A DNA stretch of 42,835 nucleotides from Chlorobiota bacterium (GCA_030596395.1 JAUVKF010000022.1:1-42835); one strand, 5' to 3'; shown: positions 33,734-42,155, numbered from the stretch's first letter. A program made the numbers and translations. The notes: generated from the letters alone by a model not told the origin.

Positions 33734-34811
33734 TCTTGCGACTTTGTTTGTCCTGATTGTTGGGTTTGAAATCCAGGGACAAACTATCGAAAAGAGCAGG
33801 ACAGTAAAAGAATCGTTCCTGGTAGGACCGGATGTTGAGATTGAAATTACCAATAAATATGGCAGCATCCACCTTATCCCATGGGAAAATGACTCGGTAC
33901 GATTTGAGATCGGGATCATGGTTAAAGGAACTAAACAAGTGCGGGTTGACAAGTCGTTTGATTTTATTGAAATTGACTTTAAAACCTCGAAATACTATGT
34001 GATTGCCCAAACCTTGTTTGCCGGTAAAAGTAGTTTCTGGAGCGATGTGTCCGATCTGACCGGCGCTATTTTCAACAGCAGTACCAAAACCAAAATCGAC
34101 TATACAGTTTATTTTCCTGCAAGCGCAAAACTGAAGGTCGTGAACAAATACGGAAATATTTACACAACAGATCACTATGGCCCTATTGAGATTGACCTGT
34201 CAAACGGAGATTTAAAAGCCCACCATCTTGCCGGCAAAACAACTATTAAAACTGAATTTGCAAATGCGGATATTGAAAAAATAGATCATGGGCAAATGAA
34301 TATTAATTATGGCGAACTTCATCTTGAAGAAGGTGGTCAAATCAATATCGAAAGTAAATCTTCCAGACTTTACCTGACTAATGTTGATCAATTAAACCTT
34401 AATTCAAAAAGAGACAAATTTTATATAAATGAAATAGCTGATATATCGGGAACTACATATTTTTCAACGGTTGACGTTGATCAACTGAACGCTAAACTGG
34501 ATATGACAACCAAATATGGTGATATTAACATCAAAAGCTTTGCGGATGAGATGGATTCGTTTGAACTAAAAACGGATGATACTGATGTTACGCTACACTT
34601 TCCGGATGAAAAACATTATAAAATGGATATCGTGGTAAACGACCAGACCAAAGTGTTATATTCTGCAGAAATAAAAAACATTACTTCTAAGGAGTTGGGT
34701 GGTGATGAAAAATTGATAGAGGTAAAATGCCAGGTTGGTTCTGATAGAAACAAAACTGTACCACTTAACTTAAATTGCAGGGCGGGGACTCTATCAATAA
34801 AACTAAAATAA
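33708..34811 (+). CDS. Exported adhesin-like protein (DUF4097/GIN-type beta-solenoid)
   Basis: This is a 367-residue exported protein with N-terminal signal MKMKVLICSLATLFVLIVGFEIQGQ. ATGs in frame are at 33699, 33708 and 33714. I choose 33708 because the frame overlaps the anti-sigma gene and this start gives a normal signal peptide. It has recurring turns of the form (N/T)KYGxI: NKYGSIHL, NKYGNIYT and TKYGDINI, plus NYGELHL. These mark a right-handed parallel beta-solenoid as in the DUF4097/adhesin-head group. No membrane helix or lipobox is seen. It is probably periplasmic or outer-membrane associated. Its stop codon is followed 77 bases later by a related lipoprotein. Confidence 0.75.
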   Translation: MKMKVLICSLATLFVLIVGFEIQGQTIEKSRTVKESFLVGPDVEIEITNKYGSIHLIPWENDSVRFEIGIMVKGTKQVRVDKSFDFIEIDFKTSKYYVIAQTLFAGKSSFWSDVSDLTGAIFNSSTKTKIDYTVYFPASAKLKVVNKYGNIYTTDHYGPIEIDLSNGDLKAHHLAGKTTIKTEFANADIEKIDHGQMNINYGELHLEEGGQINIESKSSRLYLTNVDQLNLNSKRDKFYINEIADISGTTYFSTVDVDQLNAKLDMTTKYGDINIKSFADEMDSFELKTDDTDVTLHFPDEKHYKMDIVVNDQTKVLYSAEIKNITSKELGGDEKLIEVKCQVGSDRNKTVPLNLNCRAGTLSIKLK

Positions 34812-34888
34812 TTATTAAAATTTTCGGGATTTTGCAACGCTCGTAAATTTTTAATGTCCTTTATTTTATAATTATATAGAACTGAAAA

Positions 34889-35659
34889 ATGAAGACTAAA
34901 CAAAATATATTATTCGGGATTTTAGCATCCGTGGTACTTTGGTCATCAGGATGCCACAATTATCACCGAATCAACGGAAACGACCAGGTTGTTAGCGAAA
35001 CACGGCAATTGGTTTCGTTCAACAGGGTAATAAATGAAGGAACTTTTAATGTTTTTATCATACAGGATTCGGTATTTGAAGTAACAGTTGAAGCCGAATC
35101 AAACCTGATTCCACATATTCGTACGCTGGTAAATGGCAACGCACTGATTATTGATACCAGGGAAAATCTGCATAATAATTATGCGATGAATGTATATGTA
35201 CGCACTCCGTTTATTGATGGAGCATATCTAAAAGGTTCCGGTATCATGCGCCTTGACAGTCTTGATACGGATAATCTGGAAGTGGAGATAAGCGGATCAG
35301 GAAGGATAACCGGTGAAACTTCCACCAATTACCTGAAAACTTTGATCAGCGGCTCAGGATCGATGGGGTTGTATGCTGTTTCTTCATCAACCGATACGAA
35401 GATCAGTGGTTCAGGTGATATCGAACTTACAGGGAAGTCATTTAGCGGAACCCATACCATTAGTGGTTCAGGAAGTATTCGGGCATATAATTTTGCGCAA
35501 AACGAAGTGATCGCAAAAATCAGTGGTTCAGGTGATATGTATCTAAATGTTGCCGACAAATTAGACGTTACAATATCCGGAAGCGGATCGGTATTTTATA
35601 TCGGCAACCCTGAATTAACTAAAAAAATAACCGGATCGGGATCCGTAATAAAGCAATAA
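34889..35659 (+). CDS. Lipoprotein with GIN domain (DUF2807), GSG-repeat beta-solenoid
   Basis: This is a 256-residue lipoprotein. The signal ends in LWSSGC (C22). The head GIN domain (DUF2807) starts at about residue 45 (FNRVINEGTFNVFIIQ). From residue 116 the motif GSG recurs at 116, 136, 155, 174, 193, 213, 231 and 249, i.e. every 18-20 residues, most as ISGSG. This is a regular solenoid in which each rung brings the Gly-Ser-Gly turn to the same edge. The family is common in Bacteroidota and is called a putative auto-transporter adhesin head, without an established function. It is the fourth gene of the sigma operon and follows another adhesin-like protein. Confidence 0.9.
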   Translation: MKTKQNILFGILASVVLWSSGCHNYHRINGNDQVVSETRQLVSFNRVINEGTFNVFIIQDSVFEVTVEAESNLIPHIRTLVNGNALIIDTRENLHNNYAMNVYVRTPFIDGAYLKGSGIMRLDSLDTDNLEVEISGSGRITGETSTNYLKTLISGSGSMGLYAVSSSTDTKISGSGDIELTGKSFSGTHTISGSGSIRAYNFAQNEVIAKISGSGDMYLNVADKLDVTISGSGSVFYIGNPELTKKITGSGSVIKQ

Positions 35660-35676
35660 ACCAGCATTAAGGGCAC

Positions 35677-36195
35677 ATGAAGAAAACAGCTATCATTATC
35701 CTATTCTTACTATTTGCATTCAGTACATTTTCACAGGTGTATGAAAAACAAGTCGGATTAAGGTTGGGCGTTACTTCCGGCCTTTCCGGAAAAGTGATTA
35801 AAGATAACCGGACAGCGATTGAAGGTATTTTTGGATTTCGAGAAGGTGGAGTACAAATCTATGTGTTATTGGAATCGTATCATCCTTTAATAAAGACCAA
35901 CAAAACTCATTGGATGATGTATTTCGGAGGTGGAGGCCATGTTGGTTATATAGATGGATATAACAGGGTTCGTCGGTGGAGCAATTCTGCGGGATATTAC
36001 TATGAAGAACAACGAATATCCGGACCCGTGATAGGATTAGATGGCGTAATTGGAACGGATTATACATTTAATAAAGTACCGATAACATTAACACTCGAAT
36101 TCAAACCATTTCTTGAACTCCAGTCATTCAGTAAATTCCATGTCAATTTCTGGGATGTTGGATTTGGTATAAAATACAGTTTTAAAAACAGATAA
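35677..36195 (+). CDS. Exported small beta-barrel-like protein
   Basis: This is a 172-residue protein with a signal peptide (MKKTAIIILFLLFAFSTFSQ). The mature part is rich in alternating hydrophobic/polar beta-strands with aromatic ends (LESYHPL, WMMYFGGGGHVGYI, FWDVGFGIKYSF). The last residues SFKNR follow a strand ending in Phe, as in small outer-membrane barrels. No known family is recognised. It starts 17 bases after the GIN lipoprotein and 16 bases before the next gene, so it belongs to the sigma operon. Role not known. Confidence 0.75.
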   Translation: MKKTAIIILFLLFAFSTFSQVYEKQVGLRLGVTSGLSGKVIKDNRTAIEGIFGFREGGVQIYVLLESYHPLIKTNKTHWMMYFGGGGHVGYIDGYNRVRRWSNSAGYYYEEQRISGPVIGLDGVIGTDYTFNKVPITLTLEFKPFLELQSFSKFHVNFWDVGFGIKYSFKNR

Positions 36196-36211
36196 TGTAA
36201 ATTACACAATC

Positions 36212-36898
36212 ATGAAAACGAAAAAACTCTTTACACTTTTATTGGCCTTTTTAATGGTTGCATTTGTCCAGGCACAGGACAACAATGAAGAAATGAAATT
36301 GCTATTTAACAAAAAAGATAAATCCGGTAACAAAATCGCAAATGGAGGATATGGTGCTATTACAATCGGATGGACACAAATTGATAGTCAGAGTGCTGTA
36401 ACAATGGGAGCTCGCTTTGCCTGGATTGCCAATCATCACTTTGGACTAGGGCTTGCAGGCCGTGGGTTTTTTACCGACTTCAGTACAAGTACTACTGATA
36501 ATCCTTCTGAATATTTTCTGGCGGGTGGATATGGTGGTTTGATGTTTGAACCTATTATTGCACCTATGTCGCCTGTCCATGTGTCTTTCCCTATTTTAGT
36601 AGGATTTGGAGGAGTAACAGCCAGTCCTTCAAGCGGATGGGAAGATCACAATTATCATCACAATAATTATTATTACGATACGGATGTTTATTTTGTTTTT
36701 GAGCCTGGTGTGGATGTTGAATTCAATATTACGAAGTTCTTTCGTATTGCACTCGGAGCCAGTTATCGCTTAACTGATGGTATAAATCTTAAGTATAAAT
36801 ATCTTAATGATTTTAATGATACACAAGAAATTAGCATTAATAAAAACGCATTAAACTCATTCAATGCAGCTGTATCACTTAAATTCGGGTGGTTTTAA
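36212..36898 (+). CDS. Outer-membrane beta-barrel protein (porin-like family)
   Basis: This is a 228-residue protein with signal peptide MKTKKLFTLLLAFLMVAFVQAQ. The mature chain begins with a charged linker, then strands GGYGAITIGWTQI, TMGARFAWIANHHFGLGLAGRGFF, VHVSFPILVGFGGVTAS, FFRIALGASYRL and AAVSLKFGWF. The C-terminal Trp-Phe is a typical barrel-insertion signal. A His/Tyr/Asn-rich loop (DHNYHHNNYYYD, near 149) could bind metal or face outside. It is the last gene of the sigma operon; a terminator follows at 36926. Confidence 0.8.
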   Translation: MKTKKLFTLLLAFLMVAFVQAQDNNEEMKLLFNKKDKSGNKIANGGYGAITIGWTQIDSQSAVTMGARFAWIANHHFGLGLAGRGFFTDFSTSTTDNPSEYFLAGGYGGLMFEPIIAPMSPVHVSFPILVGFGGVTASPSSGWEDHNYHHNNYYYDTDVYFVFEPGVDVEFNITKFFRIALGASYRLTDGINLKYKYLNDFNDTQEISINKNALNSFNAAVSLKFGWF

Positions 36899-36925
36899 AC
36901 ACCAATGAGGTTTAGTGATGCTGCC

Positions 36926-36960
36926 AGGCTGCTTGTCAATTGATGGGCGGCCTTTTTTTT
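36926..36960 (+). terminator. Terminator of the sigma/GIN operon
   Basis: AGGCTGC (36926-36932) pairs with GCGGCCT (36947-36953, one G-U) and is followed by seven T residues. It closes the six-gene run. Confidence 0.75.
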
Positions 36961-37020
36961 CGTGAGACTCAATTTTTTCAATCTGCAATTAGCAGAAAAG
37001 AAAAAATTATTAGTCGAACA

Positions 37021-37046
37021 ATCCCGATAGTGAAGCGTATCGGGAT
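37021..37046. repeat. Palindrome ATCCCGATA...TATCGGGAT
   Basis: Perfect 9-base arms (37021-37029 and 37038-37046) enclose GTGAAGCG. It is a short dispersed-repeat type seen in many Bacteroidota. The rest of the 280-base gap before elbB holds nothing else recognisable. Confidence 0.6.
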
Positions 37047-37179
37047 CACTTATTTGTTATTCTTACAGAACGGATTAAGAAAACATGACCTGCCTTATTT
37101 ATAATACCAGTTGTTTTGATGGTTTTTCTTAATTTAGCTTTCATCCAAAATTGATGAATAAACACTTAAATCTAATAAA

Positions 37180-37839
37180 ATGGAAAAGAAGAAATTCGCA
37201 GTCGTCCTTTCAGGATCAGGCGTTTACGATGGTGCAGAAATCCACGAAGCTACTTTAACCATGCTTGCAATAATGAAGCAAGGAGGAACCTACCAATGTT
37301 TTGCCCCGGATGTAAACCAGCATCATGTTATCAACCACCTCACAGGTGATGAAATGAATGAAAGCAGAAACGTACTCATTGAATCTGCCCGCATTGCCCG
37401 TGGAGACATTAAAACATTAAGTGAATTTGATGGTCAGGATTTTGATGCTTTGATTTTTCCAGGGGGATTTGGTGCAGCAAAAAATTTATCTACTGTTGCT
37501 TTTGACGGGCCGGAAGCAAAGGTCAATCCTGAAGTGGAAAAAGCTGTTAAACAAATGCTTGATCTCGGTAAACCCATTGGTGCTTTGTGTATTTCACCTG
37601 CATTTATTGCCAAAATTATCGGTGATAATGTAAAGGTTACAATCGGCTCAGATGAAGGTACAGCCGGAGCCATTGACGCCATGGGAGGTAAACATATTAT
37701 TACTACTCACGGAGAAGTAGTAATTGATAAAAAGCATAATGTTTATACTACTCCTTGCTACATGCTTGATGCTACTATTTTAGATATTGAAAATGGGGCT
37801 ACAAATGTGGTGAAGGCAATGATGGAAGGCCTTAACTAA
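37180..37839 (+). CDS. elbB: ElbB-type glyoxalase/DJ-1 family protein (isoprenoid biosynthesis protein)
   Basis: This is a 219-residue cytoplasmic protein of the DJ-1/PfpI superfamily, ElbB branch (formerly sigma cross-reacting protein 27A). Signatures are FAVVLSGSGVYDGAEIHEA (6-24), CFAPDVNQHHVINHLTGDEM, IFPGGFGAAKNLS (the elbow Cys in GALCISPAF), and TPCYMLDATI. ElbB has glyoxalase III activity in E. coli and was linked to isoprenoid synthesis. The physiological role is not settled. It lies alone upstream of the FabK-like gene, separated by a dispersed repeat, so it may be an independent transcript. Confidence 0.93.
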   Translation: MEKKKFAVVLSGSGVYDGAEIHEATLTMLAIMKQGGTYQCFAPDVNQHHVINHLTGDEMNESRNVLIESARIARGDIKTLSEFDGQDFDALIFPGGFGAAKNLSTVAFDGPEAKVNPEVEKAVKQMLDLGKPIGALCISPAFIAKIIGDNVKVTIGSDEGTAGAIDAMGGKHIITTHGEVVIDKKHNVYTTPCYMLDATILDIENGATNVVKAMMEGLN

Positions 37840-37863
37840 TTTTGACATTCCATTAAAATAGTA

Positions 37864-37938
37864 TCACGCAAAGACGCAGCGGCGCAAAGTTTTTGTTAAT
37901 CGAATTCCTTGCTCTGCGTCTTGGCGTCTCTGCGTGAA
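37864..37938. repeat. CACGCAAAGACGC...GCGTCTCTGCGTG inverted dispersed repeat
   Basis: The left arm (37864-37889) and right arm (37912-37937) are imperfect inverted copies of a sequence type built from CGCAAAGACGCAG. It occupies most of the space between elbB and the FabK-like gene. It looks like a widely dispersed bacterial intergenic repeat. Confidence 0.75.
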
Positions 37939-37982
37939 CAAAAAAGAAATGAATTTGAGACTTCCCATTATTTCAATTGCCA

Positions 37983-38933
37983 ATGACAAAAAATAAAATA
38001 ACCTCCCTTTTCAAAATCAAATACCCCATCATCCAGGGTGGAATGATATGGTGCAGTGGCTGGGAGCTGGCATCAGCCGTCAGTAACGCAGGAGGGCTGG
38101 GCCTGATTGGCTCAGGTTCGATGTATCCTGAAATTCTCGAACAGCACATTAGAAAATGCAAAGCAGCTACCGATAAGCCTTTTGGCGTTAATATTCCTTT
38201 GCTCTATCCGCAAACAGATGATCATATTGAAATTATTATTCATGAGGGTGTAAAGATTGTATTCACCTCCGCAGGAAACCCGAAAAAGTACACAGCATAT
38301 TTAAAGGAAAAAGGAATTACAGTTGTTCATGTAATAGCCAATAAAAAGTTTGCACTTAAAGCTGTTGAAGCCGGCGTGGATGCAATTGTTGCCGAGGGTT
38401 TTGAAGCCGGAGGTCACAACGGTTTTGAAGAAACAACTACAATGGTATTAATTCCAACAATCAACGAGATTACCAACATCCCTTTAATTGCTGCCGGTGG
38501 TATTGCATCTGGCAAAGCTATGTATGCTGCTATGGCGCTTGGTGCTGATGGTGTTCAGATCGGCAGCCGTTTTGCAGCAACCCATGAGGCCTCTGGCCAT
38601 GATGATTTTAAGCAGGCAATTGTTGACGCAAATGAAGGATCAACCAAATTGACCCTGAGGCAGATTGTCCCTGTTAGGTTGATTAAAAATGAATTTTTTG
38701 AACAGGTGGAACAAGCCGAAAGAGACGGAGCAACCAAAGAAGACTTGTATAAACTGTTAGGCAGGGGAAGGGCAAAACTGGGAATGTTTGAAGGAAATAC
38801 AAAAGAAGGAGAATTGGAAATCGGTCAGGTTTCAGGAATGATTGATTCCATTATTTCTGTAAATCAGCTTGTTGAAGAAATTGTTGCCGAATTTAACCTT
38901 GCGTCTAAAATAATGAACGGAATATCATTATAA
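37983..38933 (+). CDS. FabK/nitronate monooxygenase-like flavoprotein
   Basis: This is a 316-residue FMN-dependent TIM-barrel protein of the 2-nitropropane dioxygenase family, which includes enoyl-ACP reductase II (FabK) and nitronate monooxygenases. I start at the ATG at 37983; a TTG two codons upstream is also open. Motifs are PIIQGGMIW (active-site entrance), AGGLGLIGSGSM, GVNIPLL, VAEGFEAGGHNG (FMN phosphate and catalytic His region, about 130-141), IPLIAAGGIASGKAMYAAMALGADGVQIGSRF and RPAKL-type C-terminus. The GFEAGGHNG form and its position, 81 bases before an acyl-CoA dehydrogenase, point to a fatty-acyl role, but FabK and nitronate monooxygenase cannot be told apart by eye. Confidence 0.85.
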   Translation: MTKNKITSLFKIKYPIIQGGMIWCSGWELASAVSNAGGLGLIGSGSMYPEILEQHIRKCKAATDKPFGVNIPLLYPQTDDHIEIIIHEGVKIVFTSAGNPKKYTAYLKEKGITVVHVIANKKFALKAVEAGVDAIVAEGFEAGGHNGFEETTTMVLIPTINEITNIPLIAAGGIASGKAMYAAMALGADGVQIGSRFAATHEASGHDDFKQAIVDANEGSTKLTLRQIVPVRLIKNEFFEQVEQAERDGATKEDLYKLLGRGRAKLGMFEGNTKEGELEIGQVSGMIDSIISVNQLVEEIVAEFNLASKIMNGISL

Positions 38934-39014
38934 TTGAAATCGTTTCCAGTACTGATTATTTGCCGAATTTTCATATCTTAGCACACCAATTAAAAGATTA
39001 AAAACCAAATAGTT

Positions 39015-40157
39015 ATGAATTTTGAATTTACCGAAGAGCAGTTGATGATTCAGCAGGCTGCCCGTGATTATGCCCAACGTGAACTTATTCAGGATGTTCT
39101 GGAAAGAGATGAAAAAGCAGAGTTCCCGACACAACATGTTAAAAACCTGGCCGAACTCGGTTTTATGGGTATGATGGTTGACCCGGATTATGATGGAGGA
39201 GGCATGGATACCGTGTCTTATATATTAGCAATGGAAGAATTGTCAAAAGTTGATGCTTCTATAAGTGTCATTGTTTCTGTGAATAATTCGTTGGTTTGCT
39301 ATGGTCTTGAGAAGTATGGAACTGAAGAACAAAAACAAAAATACCTGAAGCCATTAGCACGTGGTGAGATAATTGGTGCTTTTTTGCTTTCTGAACCCGA
39401 GGCTGGATCTGATGCCACACATCAACACACAAGGGCTGAGGACAAGGGTGATCATTACTTATTGAACGGTACAAAAAACTGGATTACAAGTGCCAACTCG
39501 GCCTCCGTCTATCTTGTTGCTGCACAAACCCACCCTGACAAAAAACACCACGGAATTAATGTTTTTCTCGTAGAAAAAGATAGCCCGGGAATTAGCCTTG
39601 GTCCGCATGAAGATAAAATGGGAATGCGTAGTTCCGATACGCATTCGGTAATGTTCAGCGATGTGAAAGTACCAAAAGAAAACCGCATTGGTGAAGATGG
39701 GTTTGGATTTAAGTTTGCAATGAAAACGCTCGAAGCCGGGCGTATGGGTATTGCTGCACAGGCTTTAGGAATTGCATCAGGAGCTTATGAAAGAGCTTTG
39801 GCTTATGCTAAAGAAAGGAAAGCCTTTGGAACAGAGATAGCCAATCACCAGGTTATCGCTTTCAAACTGGCAGATATGGCGGTTAAAATTGAAAACGCAA
39901 GAAACCTATGCCTGAAAGCTGCCTGGTTAAAAGATAATGATCAGTCATTCTCCCAGGCAAGTGCGATGGCCAAACTATACTGCGCTGATATTGCTATGGA
40001 AGTCACTACCGAAGCTGTTCAAATACACGGTGGCTATGGTTATGTGAGAGAATACCATGTTGAACGATTGATGCGTGAAGCCAAATTAACTCAGATTTAT
40101 GAAGGCACTTCCGAAGTCCAGAAAATCGTAATTTCGCGGTCAATTTTAAGGGATTAA
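39015..40157 (+). CDS. Acyl-CoA dehydrogenase, short-chain (butyryl-CoA dehydrogenase type)
   Basis: This flavoprotein oxidises acyl-CoA to trans-2-enoyl-CoA, or runs in reverse with Etf in butyryl-CoA formation. The 380 residues are full-length. Motifs are FTEEQLMIQQAARDYAQREL, LGFMGMMVDPDYDGGGMD, FLLSEPEAGSDA, NGTKNWITSA, the FAD-binding RMGIAAQALGIASGAYERALAYAKERKAFG, and the catalytic base E363 in IYEGTSEVQKIVISR. The Glu in the IYEGT position is that of short-chain and medium-chain enzymes. It sits 26 bases before etfB and forms one operon with etfBA. Confidence 0.94.
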   Translation: MNFEFTEEQLMIQQAARDYAQRELIQDVLERDEKAEFPTQHVKNLAELGFMGMMVDPDYDGGGMDTVSYILAMEELSKVDASISVIVSVNNSLVCYGLEKYGTEEQKQKYLKPLARGEIIGAFLLSEPEAGSDATHQHTRAEDKGDHYLLNGTKNWITSANSASVYLVAAQTHPDKKHHGINVFLVEKDSPGISLGPHEDKMGMRSSDTHSVMFSDVKVPKENRIGEDGFGFKFAMKTLEAGRMGIAAQALGIASGAYERALAYAKERKAFGTEIANHQVIAFKLADMAVKIENARNLCLKAAWLKDNDQSFSQASAMAKLYCADIAMEVTTEAVQIHGGYGYVREYHVERLMREAKLTQIYEGTSEVQKIVISRSILRD

Positions 40158-40183
40158 GAAAAATTAATAACTAAATATCTGAA

Positions 40184-40921
40184 ATGAAAATTCTTGTACT
40201 AATCAATAACGTACCTGATACAACTACAAAAATCAGGTTTACTGGAGATAACACAGCTTTCGATACTACAAGAGTTCAATGGATCATTAATCCGTGGGAC
40301 GAACTGGCATTGACAAGGTCTGTTGAATTAAAAGAGGCCGGAGCTGTTGAACAAATTTCAGTAGCAAATGTTGGTGCTCAAATTACTGAACCCACATTAC
40401 GTAAAGCTCTTGCAGTTGGCGCTGACGATGCCATTCGAATTGATGCCGAACCAAAAGATGCTTTTTTTGTCGCCAATCAACTGGCTGAAGTTGCCAAAGA
40501 TTATGATATCATTCTGGCAGGTATTGAAGCCTCAGATTATAACGGTTCTGCTGTTGGCGGCATGCTTGCCGAATTGCTTGACTTCAACTCTGTTTCTGCC
40601 GTTTCAGGCTTAAATATTGAGAATGGAGAACTTGTGATCAATCGTGAAATAGATGGTGGATCCCAGGTGCTTTCTATTAGTACACCGGTTGTATTGATTG
40701 TTCAGAAAGGAATTGCCAAAGAGCCTCGTATACCTGCAATGCGCGGGATTATGATGGCACGTAAGAAACCGCTGAATGTGGTTGCTCCGGCAGATGCTGA
40801 TGCGAAAACAACATTGGTCGATTTTACTCTTCCTCCACCAAAAGCAGCATGCAAAATGGTAGATGAGGAAAACGCAAAAGACCTGGTTGCTTTGTTGCAC
40901 GAAGAGGCAAAGGTGTTGTAA
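40184..40921 (+). CDS. etfB: Electron transfer flavoprotein subunit beta
   Basis: This is the beta subunit of Etf, the electron carrier for acyl-CoA dehydrogenase. The 245 residues start MKILVLINNVPDTTTKIRF with NPWDELALTRSVELKE (a family signature), followed by GIEASDYNGSAVGGMLAELLDF and the nucleotide (AMP or second FAD) region around SISTPVVLIVQKGIAKEPRIPAMRGIMMARKKPL. It is shorter in the N-terminal region than bifurcating EtfB, so whether this Etf bifurcates cannot be decided from inspection. It lies between acyl-CoA dehydrogenase and etfA. Confidence 0.95.
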   Translation: MKILVLINNVPDTTTKIRFTGDNTAFDTTRVQWIINPWDELALTRSVELKEAGAVEQISVANVGAQITEPTLRKALAVGADDAIRIDAEPKDAFFVANQLAEVAKDYDIILAGIEASDYNGSAVGGMLAELLDFNSVSAVSGLNIENGELVINREIDGGSQVLSISTPVVLIVQKGIAKEPRIPAMRGIMMARKKPLNVVAPADADAKTTLVDFTLPPPKAACKMVDEENAKDLVALLHEEAKVL

Positions 40922-40949
40922 TTTAGGATTAACAAAAAAGAAAGAAAAA

Positions 40950-41912
40950 ATGTCAATATTAGTTTATACAGAGAACTGGGACGGAAAATTCAAAAAGTTA
41001 AGTTTTGAATTGGTATCCTATGCAGCGGCTATTGCAAAAGAAATGGGAAGCAGTGTAACAGCATTATCAATTGGCGAAGTAGCTGACAACGAATTAAATA
41101 AATTAGGAAATTTTGGAGCAGCCAAAGTGCTTAATGTGAATGATTCACGCTATAACTCCTTTGATAACAGGGCGCTTTCGATGGCCGTTGCCAGTGCCGC
41201 ACAGGCAGAAGATGCCAAAGTTGTAATATTTGCTCACACAAATCTTGGGAAAGCTATCGCGCCGAGAGTAGCAATAAAATTAGATGCTGGTTTGGTATCA
41301 GGTGTAACGGAACTTCCTTCAAATTTTAGTCCCTTTATCGTACAGAAGAAGGTATTTACCGGGAAATCATTTACCAATGTACAGGTTGATGCGGATGTAA
41401 AGGTTTTAACCTTTTCACAAAACTCGTTTGAACTGGTTGAAACCGGAGGCACTGCTGAAATTGTAGCTTTTGACCCACAGCTTGGTGATGATATATTCGC
41501 AACCTCAGTTAAAGAAACAAACAAAGTTACCGGTAAGGTATTGCTTACCGATGCCGAGATTGTTATTTCAGGTGGCCGTGGCATGAAAGGTCCTGAAAAC
41601 TGGGCCGGTTTGGAAGAAATGGCTGATCTGCTCAAAGCAGGACTTGCATGTTCCAGGCCCGTTTCTGATGAAGGATGGAGGCCACACACTGAACATGTTG
41701 GCCAAACAGGAAAAATTATTGCGCCTAACCTTTATTTTGCCTTTGGTATTTCAGGTGCTATCCAGCATCTGGGTGGAGTAAGTTCATCCAAAGTAATTGT
41801 AGCAATAAATAAAGATCCGGAAGCCCCTATTTTTGAAACTGCCGATTACGGAATTGTTGGGGATGTACAAAAAGTTATTCCTCAACTGATCGAAGGTATA
41901 AAAGAAATGTAA
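40950..41912 (+). CDS. etfA: Electron transfer flavoprotein subunit alpha
   Basis: This is the alpha subunit of Etf. I use the ATG at 40950 (MSILVYTENWDGKFKKLSFELV), 28 bases after the etfB stop. Upstream in-frame codons overlap etfB and show no similarity. The 320 residues have the N-terminal Rossmann-like domain and the C-terminal FAD domain: ISGGRGMKGPENW, SRPVSDEGWRPHTEHVGQTGKIIAPNLY and FAFGISGAIQHLGG. These are complete. A strong terminator follows at 41941. With the dehydrogenase and etfB it forms the electron-accepting end of the acyl-CoA pathway. Confidence 0.96.
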   Translation: MSILVYTENWDGKFKKLSFELVSYAAAIAKEMGSSVTALSIGEVADNELNKLGNFGAAKVLNVNDSRYNSFDNRALSMAVASAAQAEDAKVVIFAHTNLGKAIAPRVAIKLDAGLVSGVTELPSNFSPFIVQKKVFTGKSFTNVQVDADVKVLTFSQNSFELVETGGTAEIVAFDPQLGDDIFATSVKETNKVTGKVLLTDAEIVISGGRGMKGPENWAGLEEMADLLKAGLACSRPVSDEGWRPHTEHVGQTGKIIAPNLYFAFGISGAIQHLGGVSSSKVIVAINKDPEAPIFETADYGIVGDVQKVIPQLIEGIKEM

Positions 41913-41940
41913 ACAACCGCTATATCAAAAACCAAAAGTG

Positions 41941-41971
41941 AATCCCGGCGAGCAATTTCCGGGATTTTTTG
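41941..41971 (+). terminator. Terminator of the acyl-CoA dehydrogenase/etfBA operon
   Basis: AATCCCGG (41941-41948) pairs with CCGGGATT (41959-41966) and the T-run extends to 41970. It lies 29 bases after the etfA stop. Confidence 0.85.
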
Positions 41972-41983
41972 TTTGAACTCTTT

Positions 41984-42024
41984 CCTCCCCTGTTTCAGGG
42001 GAGGTGTCCGCCAATTGGCGGACG
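41984..42024. repeat. Two adjacent perfect palindromes after etfA
   Basis: CCTCCCCTG/CAGGGGAGG (41984-42004) and GTCCGCCAA/TTGGCGGAC (42006-42023) stand side by side and are followed by GGAGGGG. Layout and sequence type recall the TCTCCGTCAG palindrome at 20571-20590. Confidence 0.65.
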
Positions 42025-42040
42025 GAGGGGTTAAAATCAA

Positions 42041-42155
42041 CCTTCCAGAGTCGGAACGACCTGGAAGCGTTGGATGAAAAAAGCCTTTTTCAGAATTTGT
42101 TTATGAGTTCTGTATTCTATTCAGACGCTTCCAGAGTCTTTAAACGCTGGAAGGT
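42041..42155. repeat. CCTTCCAG...CTGGAAG double-hairpin repeat
   Basis: Arm A (42041-42069) starts CCTTCCAGAGTCGG and ends CTGGAAGCG. Arm B (42124-42155) is its inverted counterpart with the same outer blocks (CGCTTCCAG, CTGGAAGG) but a different 12-base core. Each arm can also fold alone. The element ends in codons of the RraB-like gene. A third related arm lies at 42559-42585. Confidence 0.75.

Noticed and set aside
40863-40949. Upstream extension of etfA from 40863
   Set aside because: It runs in another frame through the end of etfB and encodes Lys/Cys-rich sequence without similarity.
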